A program made the translations under genes and the position numbers. From NCBI GenBank assembly GCA_035409945.1, contig DAONQC010000004.1, forward strand, positions 62,001-126,000: a stretch of 64,000 nucleotides of DNA, written 5' to 3'. Shown here one piece after another: positions 18,609-27,478 of the stretch. Position 1 is the first letter of the stretch. Each line of letters opens with the position of its first letter. The notes below the pieces were generated by a model that did no database searches, had not been told where the DNA came from, and was given only the letters and a program-made list of their open reading frames with translations. The stretch comes from MWEH01 sp035409945 (GTDB taxonomy: Bacteria; Bacillota; Clostridia; Christensenellales; DTU072).

Positions 18609-18710
18609 CTAAATATCACTATTCATCATTACTATTTATAATCTTTTCAAACTCCATTCATCATTACAGTATATATAATGAATATATTTTGTTTGCTATG
18701 CAATAATCTA
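18609..18710 (-). repeat. C-terminal echoes of the EcfT gene
   Basis: The EcfT tail (complement aaactccattaaatatcaca at 18716) recurs at 18648 as aaactccattcatcattaca, and a weaker copy lies around 18613. Period about 66 bp. Confidence 0.6.
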
Positions 18711-19412
18711 TCATAAAACTCCATTAAATATCACAGTAAACATAAGAGCCGATAAAACCGCGATTATAATGAATAGTGTAATAAACAATCCATCTCTAAA
18801 CTTGAATTTTATAGGATTATATACAGTTACTGCGGACTTATCAGTTGTAAACCCTCTTGTTTCTACACTGATTGATAATATCTCCGATATATTAACTATT
18901 CGCACTATAAGTGGGATTAAAAACGCACGATAAAATACTTTTGGATTTAATGCAGATGTAACCCCCCGTGTCTTCATAGCCTCTCGTATCTGGCGCATTT
19001 CTTTTATAAATAAAGGGAAAAAACTAACTGCAATCATCATTCCAAGCGTAATAACTTTTGGTGTTTTAATTTGTTGCAGATTTCTAATAAACTGAGTGCT
19101 AGGAACAGCTAAGCCCGGAACCACTGCAAATGTTACGGCTAAAGATCTATTAACAGCATATAACGTATTTTCGATATTATGCCCTGTTAGATAAGTGAGG
19201 CCTGCAAACAATCCCACCATCACAATTAACATAGGTATTATCGCTAAGCAAGCACGCCAATATCCAAACACAAAGTACAATATGAATAAGGCTATATAAA
19301 ACAAATAAATGCCATCCAATTTAGCGGTAAGCAAGCCAAAAAACAGTGTGCTCACTGAAATGGCCACACCTGCCAGAGGATATATTGGATTTTTTACATT
19401 ACACGCAGTCAT
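18711..19412 (-). CDS. ECF transporter transmembrane component (EcfT)
   Basis: A 233-residue membrane protein with about five helices and the CbiQ/EcfT-type coupling helices: IREAMKTRGV near residue 140 and ISVETRGFTTDKSAV near 185, the two Arg-rich motifs that contact the ATPases. It links the S component to the ATPase. AAAGGAAATGTAA precedes ATG. The genes on both sides are the matching S and A components. Confidence 0.9.
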   Translation of the reverse strand: MTACNVKNPIYPLAGVAISVSTLFFGLLTAKLDGIYLFYIALFILYFVFGYWRACLAIIPMLIVMVGLFAGLTYLTGHNIENTLYAVNRSLAVTFAVVPGLAVPSTQFIRNLQQIKTPKVITLGMMIAVSFFPLFIKEMRQIREAMKTRGVTSALNPKVFYRAFLIPLIVRIVNISEILSISVETRGFTTDKSAVTVYNPIKFKFRDGLFITLFIIIAVLSALMFTVIFNGVL

Positions 19413-19455
19413 TTACATTTCCTTTGTTATTGAAATTAACAAATATCGTATTTGT

Positions 19456-20145
19456 TTAATTATTATCAGTTTTTTTATCAAACTTTTTGAGCACTCCAGC
19501 CTTTTCAAGTTCTTTAGAAATTTTCACTCCTAAAAACGCACCAAGTAGCGAAACTGCTACTATAGCAAGTATCATCCCTGCTACAACCCAGCCGTTTGAG
19601 ACAGTTTTTTGAAACACTTCTGGGGTTGTTATGCTATTCCATACCACTGGCACAATGAGTCCAAGTGGAGGCACAAGTGCAGCTGCTAAAAAACATGCTA
19701 TATCTTTTTTATAACCTCTGAATATAGCTAATATAATGAGCTCAACCACCAGTGCAACAAAAATATTACTAAGTCCCATAACAGGAGACATTGCAACCAT
19801 TATTGCTCCCATAAATATAAGCATCAATGTAACAGAAAAAAACTTTCTCACCTTCATAAGTCCTACTGATATAAATAATGACATTTGAAGAGCAGTAACT
19901 AATTGAGCTATCCCAAATATGACTTTAGTCAACTCTGCGACAAGTGGCATGACAGCACATGTTAAAATCATCACAGCTGCTACTATTGCTAAAAACACTA
20001 TGTCCCTTACTGTAAACTTTTGAAATATCTTTTGTTTGTCTTTTACTATTTTATCTTCTTCGCAAGTATCGTCTATTTCATTTATTAAACTAGTATTAGT
20101 CTTGTTTTCACAAACGTTATTATTTTTCAACTTACCTTTAATCAC
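19456..20145 (-). CDS. ECF transporter substrate-specific component (MptD/Trep_Strep-like)
   Basis: The membrane part (from about residue 45) has five to six helices and small-residue motifs like those of the Trep_Strep/MptD family of putative S components (AELTKVIFGIAQLVTALQMS; PVMGLSNIFVALVVELI). It would bind the solute. GTG at 20143-20145 is taken as the start, since AAGGAG lies at 20151-20157 and the longer ATG frame (20202) lacks an SD and overlaps the upstream gene. The N-terminal 40 residues are polar and charged. The substrate is not known; the context of iron-limitation genes suggests a metal complex or tetrapyrrole, but this is inference. Confidence 0.82.
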   Translation of the reverse strand: MIKGKLKNNNVCENKTNTSLINEIDDTCEEDKIVKDKQKIFQKFTVRDIVFLAIVAAVMILTCAVMPLVAELTKVIFGIAQLVTALQMSLFISVGLMKVRKFFSVTLMLIFMGAIMVAMSPVMGLSNIFVALVVELIILAIFRGYKKDIACFLAAALVPPLGLIVPVVWNSITTPEVFQKTVSNGWVVAGMILAIVAVSLLGAFLGVKISKELEKAGVLKKFDKKTDNN

Positions 20146-20167
20146 CGTTTTCTCCTTATTCTTTAGT

Positions 20168-20509
20168 TTATTTATGCCGACTTTTCCTTTTATTATTAGC
20201 ATTCGAAATTACATGTTTTAATGTCAGTATTGGATGAATAAAAAATATCCTTGGTCCTGAGTAAATCATAACCTCTCTTATTTTCTCTCTCATATCTGGC
20301 TTATAACAATGCACCTTACAATTTGAACAAAATGTTTTAGTTTCCATAAATGGACAACAATCTATTCTCTTTTCAGAATATTTATAAAGGTCTGAACATT
20401 GTGCACAAAGAAAGCCTTTTGAACTACCATGTTTCTTTCTGCAATACAAAGAAATCATTTCCTTTATTATTCTTTTTTCTTGTTGTCTTTTTTGTTCTAT
20501 TTTATTCAT
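20168..20509 (-). CDS. YgbA-like nitrous-oxide-stimulated-promoter family protein
   Basis: A 113-residue Cys-rich protein: YCRKKHGSSKGFLCAQCSDL, then RIDCCPFMETKTFCSNCKVHC and YKPDMREKIREVMIYSGPRI. The order of Cys pairs and the MREKIREVMRYSGPRM-like tail match the YgbA_NO family (Pfam nitrous oxide-stimulated promoter). Function in Firmicutes is not established; the Cys set suggests metal or Fe-S binding. It lies directly upstream of the S component, in the same direction. Confidence 0.85.
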   Translation of the reverse strand: MNKIEQKRQQEKRIIKEMISLYCRKKHGSSKGFLCAQCSDLYKYSEKRIDCCPFMETKTFCSNCKVHCYKPDMREKIREVMIYSGPRIFFIHPILTLKHVISNANNKRKSRHK

Positions 20510-20560
20510 TAGTTATATAATTACTCGCATACAATAAAGCGCACATTACTTACACGTTTT

Positions 20561-20753
20561 ACTTGAATCGAATCTATACCTTATACGCCAGATTTACTTG
20601 CAGATGATTTAGCTTGAGACTTTAACATGAATCAAATCTATACATCATACCTGCCAGCATTACGTTCAGATGGTTCGACTGGCGGTTTTAACAGGAATCA
20701 AATCTATATACCTTATCTCCAGAATCACTTGCAGATGATTTAGCTTGGGGTTT
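20561..20753 (-). repeat. Three C-terminal echoes of the ABC exporter gene, period about 65 bp
   Basis: The ABC gene ends DRVYRFDSC-stop. The corresponding DNA (gaatcaaatctata on the plus strand) is at 20761 and recurs at 20695, 20629 and 20566 (spacings 66, 66, 63), with the stop codon kept in the nearer copies. The filler between copies is also related (cagatgatttagcttg occurs in two units). Confidence 0.85.
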
Positions 20754-22424
20754 TTAACATGAATCAAATCTATATACCCTATCTGCAATAGATATTGTCG
20801 ATTCTCTGTGCGAAACTATAATTATAGCTTTGTCTTCCTTATTAAGAAGTAGTGATTTTAGTATAATTCCTTCATTTATTGCATCTACATTACTTGTCGG
20901 TTCATCTAAGAGTATTAGTTTAGCGTCTGATAAAAATGCTCTCGCAATGCCTATACGTTGCGTTTCTCCCGCAGATAATGAGGCATTAGCACCACCGACC
21001 TTGGTGTCATAACCCTGTTTCAACTGAGATATTAGATTATGTATCCCTGCCTTTTTACAAGCTTCTACTATTTCTTCATCAGTCGCATTTTGCTTAGCTA
21101 TTAGCAAATTACCCTTTATGGTATCATCAAACAAATAGGTTTTCTGGCTTACCATAGTTACATTTTTCTTGAGACTGTCAGTATTTATATTATTAATATC
21201 CACATCGTTAAATAATATTTCTCCCGAGTCTTTATCATAAAATCTTAGAAGCAATTTAAATACTGTAGATTTACCACAACCAGAGCTCCCCACAATTCCT
21301 ACAATCTCACCCTTTGTAACTTCTATTTCCAAATCTTTAAGCACAGGATTTGCTTCATCATAAGCAAAACATAACTTTTTAGTTTTTAGATTTTCAAACT
21401 CAAAATCTTTACCATTTTTGATATCTTCAACAACAGGCTCTTCTTCCAACAACGAAATTAACCTATCCCCACTCGCAAGTGTCTGACTTAAATCTGTTGG
21501 AAGTGCAGCTAATGATAGTACTGGTCCATATGATGACATTAGCGCAACCACCGCAACAAACATATTGCCAACACCTAAATCTGAATAATGAACAAGCAAA
21601 ATGCCTATTACAAGCATGATGATGTTTAGTACTATTACTGTCGTGTTAGTAACAACATTCATAGATAAAGATTTATCCTTTAAACTTTTAGTAGCACTGA
21701 GTAATTTATCTGTATGATTTTCAACAGTTTTTTGTTTTTGCGCTTCTTTTCCGTGTAAAATAATATCTTTACTTCCCTTTATTGAATCTACAAAATAGCC
21801 ATTGAATTCCGTAAATTTTTGACGATACTCACCCCCTTCCTTTTTAGTAACTCTTCGGCTAATTATTGGAATGATTACCCCTACAACCACATAAGCAAAC
21901 ACTGCAAAAAGTGCCATATACCAACTGGAAACAAAACCAATGAATAAAAATATTGTAAGTGACACTAAAAATGCAATGCAAACGGGGGATATTGTGTGAG
22001 CATAAAAAACTTCTATGGTTTCTGTGTCTGCAGTTATCATTGATATTATTGTACCCTTTTGTTTGGTCTCAAGTTTTGCTGGACTTAACACTCGTAATTT
22101 GGCAAATATAATATCTCTAATTTTTGCAAGGAGCTTAAATGCTATGTAATGGTTTGCATACTGTTCAAAATAACGAAGCAAACCGCGCAATAACCCAAAT
22201 CCTACTAATAAACCTATTAAAACTTCATATGATATACTCGTAAAAGCACCTAGTGTTTTTGCTATAGCAATAGCACCAAGTATTGGAATAAATGTGCCTA
22301 TTATATGCCCTACGCTACCATTTATTACCGCAATGACAATGACATATGCCAAACTACCTATCAAAGATAATAGTTTTGTTATAATTTTAAAACTACTTCT
22401 TCTTACGCCTTTTACATTACGCAT
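20754..22424 (-). CDS. ABC transporter, fused membrane-ATPase subunit (YbtQ/IrtB-like)
   Basis: A half-size type IV ABC protein: six helices in residues 20-310, then the ATPase with Walker A GSSGCGKS (about 370), signature LSAGETQR (about 470), ILLDEPTSNVD and the H-loop IVSHRES. ATG at 22422-22424 is chosen because GGAGGT lies 7 nt upstream; it overlaps the stop of the partner gene by 8 bp. Paired half-transporters of this type next to ECF, YgbA and DtxR genes resemble YbtP/YbtQ and IrtAB, which take up ferric siderophores despite an exporter fold. Export of a small molecule is the alternative. Confidence 0.85.
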   Translation of the reverse strand: MRNVKGVRRSSFKIITKLLSLIGSLAYVIVIAVINGSVGHIIGTFIPILGAIAIAKTLGAFTSISYEVLIGLLVGFGLLRGLLRYFEQYANHYIAFKLLAKIRDIIFAKLRVLSPAKLETKQKGTIISMITADTETIEVFYAHTISPVCIAFLVSLTIFLFIGFVSSWYMALFAVFAYVVVGVIIPIISRRVTKKEGGEYRQKFTEFNGYFVDSIKGSKDIILHGKEAQKQKTVENHTDKLLSATKSLKDKSLSMNVVTNTTVIVLNIIMLVIGILLVHYSDLGVGNMFVAVVALMSSYGPVLSLAALPTDLSQTLASGDRLISLLEEEPVVEDIKNGKDFEFENLKTKKLCFAYDEANPVLKDLEIEVTKGEIVGIVGSSGCGKSTVFKLLLRFYDKDSGEILFNDVDINNINTDSLKKNVTMVSQKTYLFDDTIKGNLLIAKQNATDEEIVEACKKAGIHNLISQLKQGYDTKVGGANASLSAGETQRIGIARAFLSDAKLILLDEPTSNVDAINEGIILKSLLLNKEDKAIIIVSHRESTISIADRVYRFDSC

Positions 22425-24156
22425 TAATAGATACCTCCATATAGCCATGTTCTAAATCATATTGTTCATCATGGAGTATTTGATATTTGCCTTTTTGATC
22501 CATAAGTTCTTGATGAGTGCCCTGTTCTATCAAAAGACCATCTTCTAGCATATAAATAATGTTTGCCTCCCTAACATTTGCTAATCTATGAGAAATTACA
22601 ATTACTATTTTTGTTTTTGCAAGCTTCTTTATCAGATTCATAATAATAGCTTCGCTTTCAACATCAATATTACTTGTGGCTTCATCAAAAATATAAATGT
22701 CTTTATCCACAACAAGATTAATAGCAAGTGCTAAACGCTGTCTTTCTCCACCAGATATATTTTCACTATCTTCTAAAATCACATAGTCTAGACCACCTAT
22801 GTTTTTTATAAAATCTTTTAAGTTTACTTTTTCAAGTACACTGTAAATTTCTTCATCAGTTATATCTTCCTTAGCTAATCGAAAATTTTCTCTTATACTC
22901 TCATTGAAAATATATGTGTCATAACCTAAGCAAGTAATTTTTTTATAATATAAACTCCTATCGTAATCCCTAACTAACACACTATCGAGAGTAACTTTTC
23001 CAAATTGAGGAACATGTGCTCCTAGTAATAATGACACTATTGTGCTTTTACCACTCCCCGATTCTCCCACTATCGCATTAAATCCAGGCTTAAATTTCAT
23101 ATCTACATTTTTTAGCACAAACCTCTCATCATCATATGAAAAGCTCACATCCTGAACTTCAATACTTTCAGGGTTATGGGTACTTGTATTTCCCCATTTG
23201 GGAACCTGCATATCTAAAAATACCTTAAGTTTTTTTCCTGCAGCTGAACCATTCATAGCTACATGAAATGCACTCGCTAGAGTGCGCATTGGTATAAAAA
23301 ACTCAGCGGAAATTAAAATTAAAAACAAAGCAACTGCTGGTGATAGCGGGTTAACTGTATCAAGCGCTCCGAGTATACTAAAGACAATTGAAATTGCAGC
23401 TGCTCCAAAAGCCACAGTATCAATAATTGTTAGTGAAGCTAGTTGCATGACCAACACTTTCATTGTTATAACTCTAAACTCTTCACTTTTGACTGCACTC
23501 TCTTGTTGCTTAGCTAAATCTGCTGCAAAAATCTTTAACTCTTTCATCCCTTGTAAATTGTCAAAAAAGGAATTACCCATTGAAGTATACTTATCCCAGT
23601 ATTTAGAAAAAACCCTTCTCGCCCACTTTGAAACTAAGATAATAGATATAGGGATAATCGGGAGAGCTAAGATTAACACCAAACCTACCTGCCACCTAAA
23701 ACTAACACAAATAACAAATAGAATAATAGGTGCTATCATAGCATTAAAAAAACTAGGTAAATAATATGAGTAATATGAGTCTAATTGCTCGACACCCTCC
23801 ACCATCATCTGGGTCAAAGCAGCAGTTTGTTGCCCTCCCTTACTCAAACCTAAATCTAAAAGCTTATTGTATGCATCAGAACGCACTCTTCTTTTAACAT
23901 TACTACCTAATGTGTTTTTCAACTTCCCACTTGCCCAAATAGTAATTGCCTTAATAATTCCACTTATAAGTGCGATGCCAATATATGTTACATACCTTAA
24001 CACCTCATCGCTTCTCTTTATTGCAAGCCCTATACTCAAGCATATACAAGCAGTTACTGCAACATTTGCAAGCATGCCAATCAAATCAATTATTGTGATA
24101 TATCCAACATATTTTTTCTCTTTACCTAAAAGTTCAAAAAGCCCCTTATCTAGCAT
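22417..24156 (-). CDS. ABC transporter, fused membrane-ATPase subunit (YbtP/CydC-like)
   Basis: The partner half-transporter, 579 residues: six helices in 15-310, Walker A GESGSGKS near 365, signature ISGGERQR near 470, IFDEATSNID and H-loop VISHRLAN. The signature and H-loop are intact, so it is a full ATPase. Upstream lie two GTTCGC palindromes (24189-24204 and 24244-24259), the closer one only about 33 bp before ATG, a position where a bound repressor would block initiation. The two subunits overlap by 8 bp and should form a heterodimer. Confidence 0.87.
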   Translation of the reverse strand: MLDKGLFELLGKEKKYVGYITIIDLIGMLANVAVTACICLSIGLAIKRSDEVLRYVTYIGIALISGIIKAITIWASGKLKNTLGSNVKRRVRSDAYNKLLDLGLSKGGQQTAALTQMMVEGVEQLDSYYSYYLPSFFNAMIAPIILFVICVSFRWQVGLVLILALPIIPISIILVSKWARRVFSKYWDKYTSMGNSFFDNLQGMKELKIFAADLAKQQESAVKSEEFRVITMKVLVMQLASLTIIDTVAFGAAAISIVFSILGALDTVNPLSPAVALFLILISAEFFIPMRTLASAFHVAMNGSAAGKKLKVFLDMQVPKWGNTSTHNPESIEVQDVSFSYDDERFVLKNVDMKFKPGFNAIVGESGSGKSTIVSLLLGAHVPQFGKVTLDSVLVRDYDRSLYYKKITCLGYDTYIFNESIRENFRLAKEDITDEEIYSVLEKVNLKDFIKNIGGLDYVILEDSENISGGERQRLALAINLVVDKDIYIFDEATSNIDVESEAIIMNLIKKLAKTKIVIVISHRLANVREANIIYMLEDGLLIEQGTHQELMDQKGKYQILHDEQYDLEHGYMEVSINA

Positions 24157-24530
24157 TTATTTCTCCATCCATTGTGTCCTAACTGCAAGTTCGCATTCGC
24201 GAACTAGATATTAAAAAAATATTACTTTTATTCTATCCTTTTTGTTCGCAGTTGCGAACTTGTATTTCTAAAAAAATACGATCCCTTAACAAGTATCGTA
24301 ATTTCGAATATCATTATGCCATATTTTTTTTATTATGACAAGCAAACCCAGAGTTAATAAAGTCAATAAATAACTATAAAGACCTTATGTTAGTTTTGAC
24401 ATCATATATTATCTTTTTTATGCATTCCTGTACATTTAATCAAAAAACCAGAAGAGTTTAAGCTTTGTAGTTAACATAAGAATGATACCAATAAACAAAT
24501 ATAAGAACCAATTTTTATAATTATTTACTA
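24157..24530. promoter_or_regulatory. Operator region of the ABC pair
   Basis: A 374-bp gap. Palindromes GTTCGC-ATTC-GCGAAC (24189-24204) and GTTCGC-AGTT-GCGAAC (24244-24259) are 55 bp apart. Reading leftward, TACGAT...ATCGTA followed by seven T (24270-24300) is an intrinsic terminator for the upstream regulator gene. Around 24451-24490 lies a member of a dispersed repeat (gagtttaagctttgtagtta) also seen near 42.8-43.1 kb and 56.0 kb. Confidence 0.65.
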
Positions 24531-24902
24531 CTACTTGTTTATTTCCCGTTTAATTGCATTAAACGATTCTTCGCTAATAATGTGTTCCACTCTACAAGCA
24601 TCTTCTTCTGCTATGTCAGCATCAACGCCTAGGCTGATTAAAAACTCGGTAAGGACTTGGTGCCTTTCGTATAAATCTGTGACATGTGCCCTTCCTTTTT
24701 CAGTAAAAGTAATTTCACCAGTCTTTGCTATATTAATGTATCCATTATTTTTTAATAGATTGACTGCTCTAGAAACACTCGACTTAGAATATCCCAATTC
24801 TTCAACAATATCCACAGAGCGAACTACTCCGCTTGGTAATTTTTTCTTCAAAATTAAAATGGTTTCTAAATAATTTTCACCAGATTCTTTAATTCTAGCC
24901 AT
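24531..24902 (-). CDS. DtxR-family metal-dependent repressor (short form)
   Basis: A 123-residue regulator with a winged helix (RSVDIVEELGYSKSSVSRAV, then LLKNNGYI) and a dimerisation/metal domain. The metal site reads EEDACRVEHIIS, which matches the Cys-x2-Glu-His of the iron-sensing DtxR/IdeR branch rather than the Glu of MntR; His in YERHQVL is a further ligand. DtxR's Met10 position seems to be Asn (ENYLETI). The C-terminal SH3/FeoA-like domain is absent. It is the obvious candidate for binding the GTTCGC palindromes in this block. GGAGG precedes ATG. Confidence 0.88.
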   Translation of the reverse strand: MARIKESGENYLETILILKKKLPSGVVRSVDIVEELGYSKSSVSRAVNLLKNNGYINIAKTGEITFTEKGRAHVTDLYERHQVLTEFLISLGVDADIAEEDACRVEHIISEESFNAIKREINK

Positions 24903-24925
24903 GTTTTTGCCTCCAAAACATCCTA

Positions 24926-24945
24926 TCTATAATTATATCACAGTA
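24926..24945 (-). promoter_or_regulatory. Probable -10 box of the DtxR-family gene
   Basis: TATAAT on the leftward strand at 24932-24937, about 30 bp before ATG, in an otherwise AT-rich stretch. A -35 match is weak (TTGCTG with a long spacer). Confidence 0.35.
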
Positions 24946-25059
24946 AATCATCTTTTCAGCAATTAATTATTTTAAGACAAAATTTTTACCCATTTTATAA
25001 TGCGCGATGGCCTATATACCTCTATGCTTACTATGACAACTGACAAATATTACTTTCAA

Positions 25060-25342
25060 GGCATTTATTTATTATCACTTGCTGTAATTTCATCAGCTAG
25101 TTCTACTAGTTTTAATCTACTCTCGTTATTGAGTGCTGGCTTAATGAACGCTATCGTTTCAGACATCTCGTGCTTTGTAAGATGGATTTACCTATGAAAC
25201 AATTTATTTATTAACATTTGCTGCAATTTCATCGGCTAGTTCTGCTAGTTTTGATCTACTTTCATCATTTAGTGCTGGTTTAATAGAGACTACGGTTTCA
25301 GATAACTCATGCTTTGTAAGATGGATTTACCTATGAAGCAAT
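25060..25342 (-). repeat. Two C-terminal echoes of the flavodiiron gene, period 138 bp
   Basis: The gene ends SETVVSIKSALNDESRSK-LVELADEIASNVNK. The copy ending at 25202 reads SETVVSIKPALNDESRSK-LAELADEIAANVNK and the one ending at 25063 reads SETIAFIKPALNNESRLK-LVELADEITASDNK. All have a stop at the same place and no indel. A shared linker (ggtaaatccatcttacaaag on the leftward strand) joins the units. No start codon is in frame, so they are not obviously expressed. Confidence 0.9.
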
Positions 25343-26551
25343 TTATTTATTAACATTTGATGCAATTTCATCGGCTAGTTCTACTAGTTTTGATCTACTT
25401 TCATCATTTAATGCCGATTTAATGGAGACTACGGTTTCAGATAACTCACACTTTTTAAGAGGGGATAGTTTTTCTCTCATAAGCTTTGCGCTTGCTGGCG
25501 CCCAGGTTCCATTCTCTATAAAATAAAACCTTTTGTTTTGAATAGATAGAGCGACTATTGCTGAAATATAACTTTCCATTAAGATATAGATGTTATTATT
25601 ATGAGTTACTGATGCAAGTACAATGTCAGTGTATTTAAAAGTATCTGATACTAGATAAGTGGCATCTTGAGCGGAAACATCTTTAACTTCCACCCTTTTA
25701 ACTCCCTTATCTTTTAGCATTGTAGCTAGCTCCATTGCAGCATTTTTAGTATTATCATACATGGATGCATATATGACTAAAACACCATCTACTTCAGCTT
25801 CATAGCTTGCCCACTTTTTGTATAACTCAACAAATCTTCCTATTTCTTTTTGGAGGATATATCCGTGTAAAGGACAAATCGTCTTTATATCATATTTAAG
25901 TGCTTTTTCTAAAGCCTTATTAGTTTGCATCCCATATTTTCCAACTATATTAGTATAGTATCTTCTATAGTCTTCAATTACTGAATCGGTAAATTCCACT
26001 TCACTATCAAATAGATTACCACCTAGCGCGCCAAACGAACCAAATGCATCTGCAGAAAATAATGTTTTTGTATGTTTTTCATAACACATCATAACTTCTG
26101 GCCAATGAACCATTGGGGCACTGAAAAACTCTAGTGAATGCCTTCCAAGCTCTAAAACAAATCCTTCGTCTACTATTAATTCTTTAACGCTCACATCGCC
26201 AAAGAATTGATAAAACATGTTTTGCGCTTTTTTAGAATAAACTATAGTAGCCTCTGGATACAGCTCTAAAACCCTAAATAGCGATGCACTATGATCTGGC
26301 TCCATATGCGTTACAACTACATAGTCTAAGGTCTTTCCACTATCTTTCAGTGCACTTGCAAGATTATCTATAAACTGACCACATAAAGATGATTCTATTG
26401 TATCTAATAGTGCAGTTTTTTCATCTGCAATCAAGTATGTGTTGTATGCCATACCCGTTGGAATTGGAATATGATTTTCAAATTTTGTATATTTGTAATC
26501 GCTTACTCCTAAATAATAAATGCTTTCACCAATTTTTCTAATATTTGCCAT
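25343..26551 (-). CDS. Flavodiiron protein (FprA-type A flavoprotein)
   Basis: A 402-residue two-domain enzyme that reduces O2 to water or NO to N2O. The N-terminal beta-lactamase-like domain carries the diiron ligands: THMEPDHSA (His-x-Glu-x-Asp-His, about residues 81-89), MVHWPEVMM (about 148), FSADAFGSFG and ICPLHGYIL. The C-terminal flavodoxin domain starts VLVIYASMYDNTKNAA near 257 and binds FMN. It lies just downstream of desulfoferrodoxin; together they detoxify oxygen and superoxide in an anaerobe. The length is typical. The gene is followed by two echoes of its own tail. Confidence 0.93.
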   Translation of the reverse strand: MANIRKIGESIYYLGVSDYKYTKFENHIPIPTGMAYNTYLIADEKTALLDTIESSLCGQFIDNLASALKDSGKTLDYVVVTHMEPDHSASLFRVLELYPEATIVYSKKAQNMFYQFFGDVSVKELIVDEGFVLELGRHSLEFFSAPMVHWPEVMMCYEKHTKTLFSADAFGSFGALGGNLFDSEVEFTDSVIEDYRRYYTNIVGKYGMQTNKALEKALKYDIKTICPLHGYILQKEIGRFVELYKKWASYEAEVDGVLVIYASMYDNTKNAAMELATMLKDKGVKRVEVKDVSAQDATYLVSDTFKYTDIVLASVTHNNNIYILMESYISAIVALSIQNKRFYFIENGTWAPASAKLMREKLSPLKKCELSETVVSIKSALNDESRSKLVELADEIASNVNK

Positions 26552-26584
26552 TTTAATCCCCTCATTATATATCTTTATATGAAT

Positions 26585-26608
26585 TACGCGGTAATCTAGT
26601 ACCGCGTA
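26585..26608. terminator. Hairpin between desulfoferrodoxin and flavodiiron genes
   Basis: TACGCGGTA (26585-26593) pairs perfectly with TACCGCGTA (26600-26608) over a 6-base loop. No strong U-run follows on the leftward strand. It may act as a partial terminator that sets the ratio of the two genes. Confidence 0.5.
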
Positions 26609-26667
26609 TTTACTTTTTTAACCTAGTTAGACTATATGCCTACAGTTATAACTAACCTAATTTACTA

Positions 26668-27045
26668 TTAGTTAAGCTTTTTAACCCATAGGCCATGTAA
26701 ATTGCAATACTCATATACTGCAAGTGGCTCATCGTTTACAAATGTAAACTCAGCTGTTGGAGTACCAACACATGCCTTTCTTTGTCCACCGTTTTTGGTT
26801 TCTACATAAATCCATGCAATGTGATGTTTTTCTTCCATTGGGTGCAATACCGATCCTACTTGAACTTTCATTACATCGCCTTCTTGTGTTACTTCTGGGA
26901 TGTGTTTTTCATATCCAGAATCTTGATCTTTAGCTTCGACTTGTGTCATAGGTTGACCACAACAAAACATAGGTACTCCACTTGAATGTAGAACTCCTAC
27001 AAAATTACCACATATATCGCATTTATAAAATTTGGTCTTATTCAT
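26668..27045 (-). CDS. dfx: Desulfoferrodoxin (superoxide reductase, 2Fe form)
   Basis: A 125-residue class I superoxide reductase. The N-terminal desulforedoxin domain has CDICG (Cys 9 and 12) and the adjacent FCCGQP (Cys 28-29). The catalytic domain has EKHIPEV, HPMEEKHHIAWIYV and CNLHGLW, giving the His4-Cys iron site with the pentapeptide lysine/glutamate loop. It reduces superoxide to peroxide without making O2. GGAGGAAAAGATT precedes ATG. The next gene downstream is the flavodiiron protein. Confidence 0.95.
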   Translation of the reverse strand: MNKTKFYKCDICGNFVGVLHSSGVPMFCCGQPMTQVEAKDQDSGYEKHIPEVTQEGDVMKVQVGSVLHPMEEKHHIAWIYVETKNGGQRKACVGTPTAEFTFVNDEPLAVYEYCNLHGLWVKKLN

Positions 27046-27478
27046 AATCTTTTCCTCCTTAATTTTTAACTAATTTTAGTTATGTATTTATTTTAACAAA
27101 TTGCTTATTTTTAGGCAATTGTATTACTAAATTCACTCTGTGACGATATCACAAACCACCATGACTTTACTTAACATATACCTAACACAACCATTCATAG
27201 ATTGTTAATAATTGTAAGCTTTCATAGTAAGTAAAGTAGCAAATAGACGCTCAAGCGTTAATGAATTGTTAATCGCCATAGTAAATTGAGTGGTAAATAG
27301 ACCCTCGAGTGTGTAAATAAATGAGATTTTTAGTTTTTGCCTTGAATAAAAAGCACCATTAATAATATAATAAAATAAGTGCGTTTCAGTATGCGCATGG
27401 AAGATTAATAAATATACAACTAATGTTGCTAACCATTTTTATTGGTTAAATTCAAACAACATTATATACGAGGTTTTT
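27046..27478. other. Divergent intergenic region with 54-bp repeat
   Basis: A 433-bp gap between leftward desulfoferrodoxin and the rightward aminotransferase. At 27210-27320 there are two diverged units 54 bp apart, sharing catagtaa and aaatagacgctcaagcgtt / aaatagaccctcgagtgtg. A related segment occurs at 56108-56145 (cacagtaagtaaaacgg...tctagcgttaagg), again upstream of a rightward gene. The right end is the hairpin-SD element. Promoters are not clear. Confidence 0.5.
27421..27475 (+). promoter_or_regulatory. Hairpin-SD element, copy 2
   Basis: Reads AATGTTGCTAACC, loop, GGTTAAATTCAAACAACATT, then ATATACGAGG and TTTTT-ATG. It is the only copy on the plus strand and, like the others, stands directly before a start codon, so its orientation follows the gene. 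Confidence 0.75.

Noticed and set aside
25000..25197. Rightward open frame in the flavodiiron echo region
   Set aside because: It is the antisense of the echo units and has no SD.
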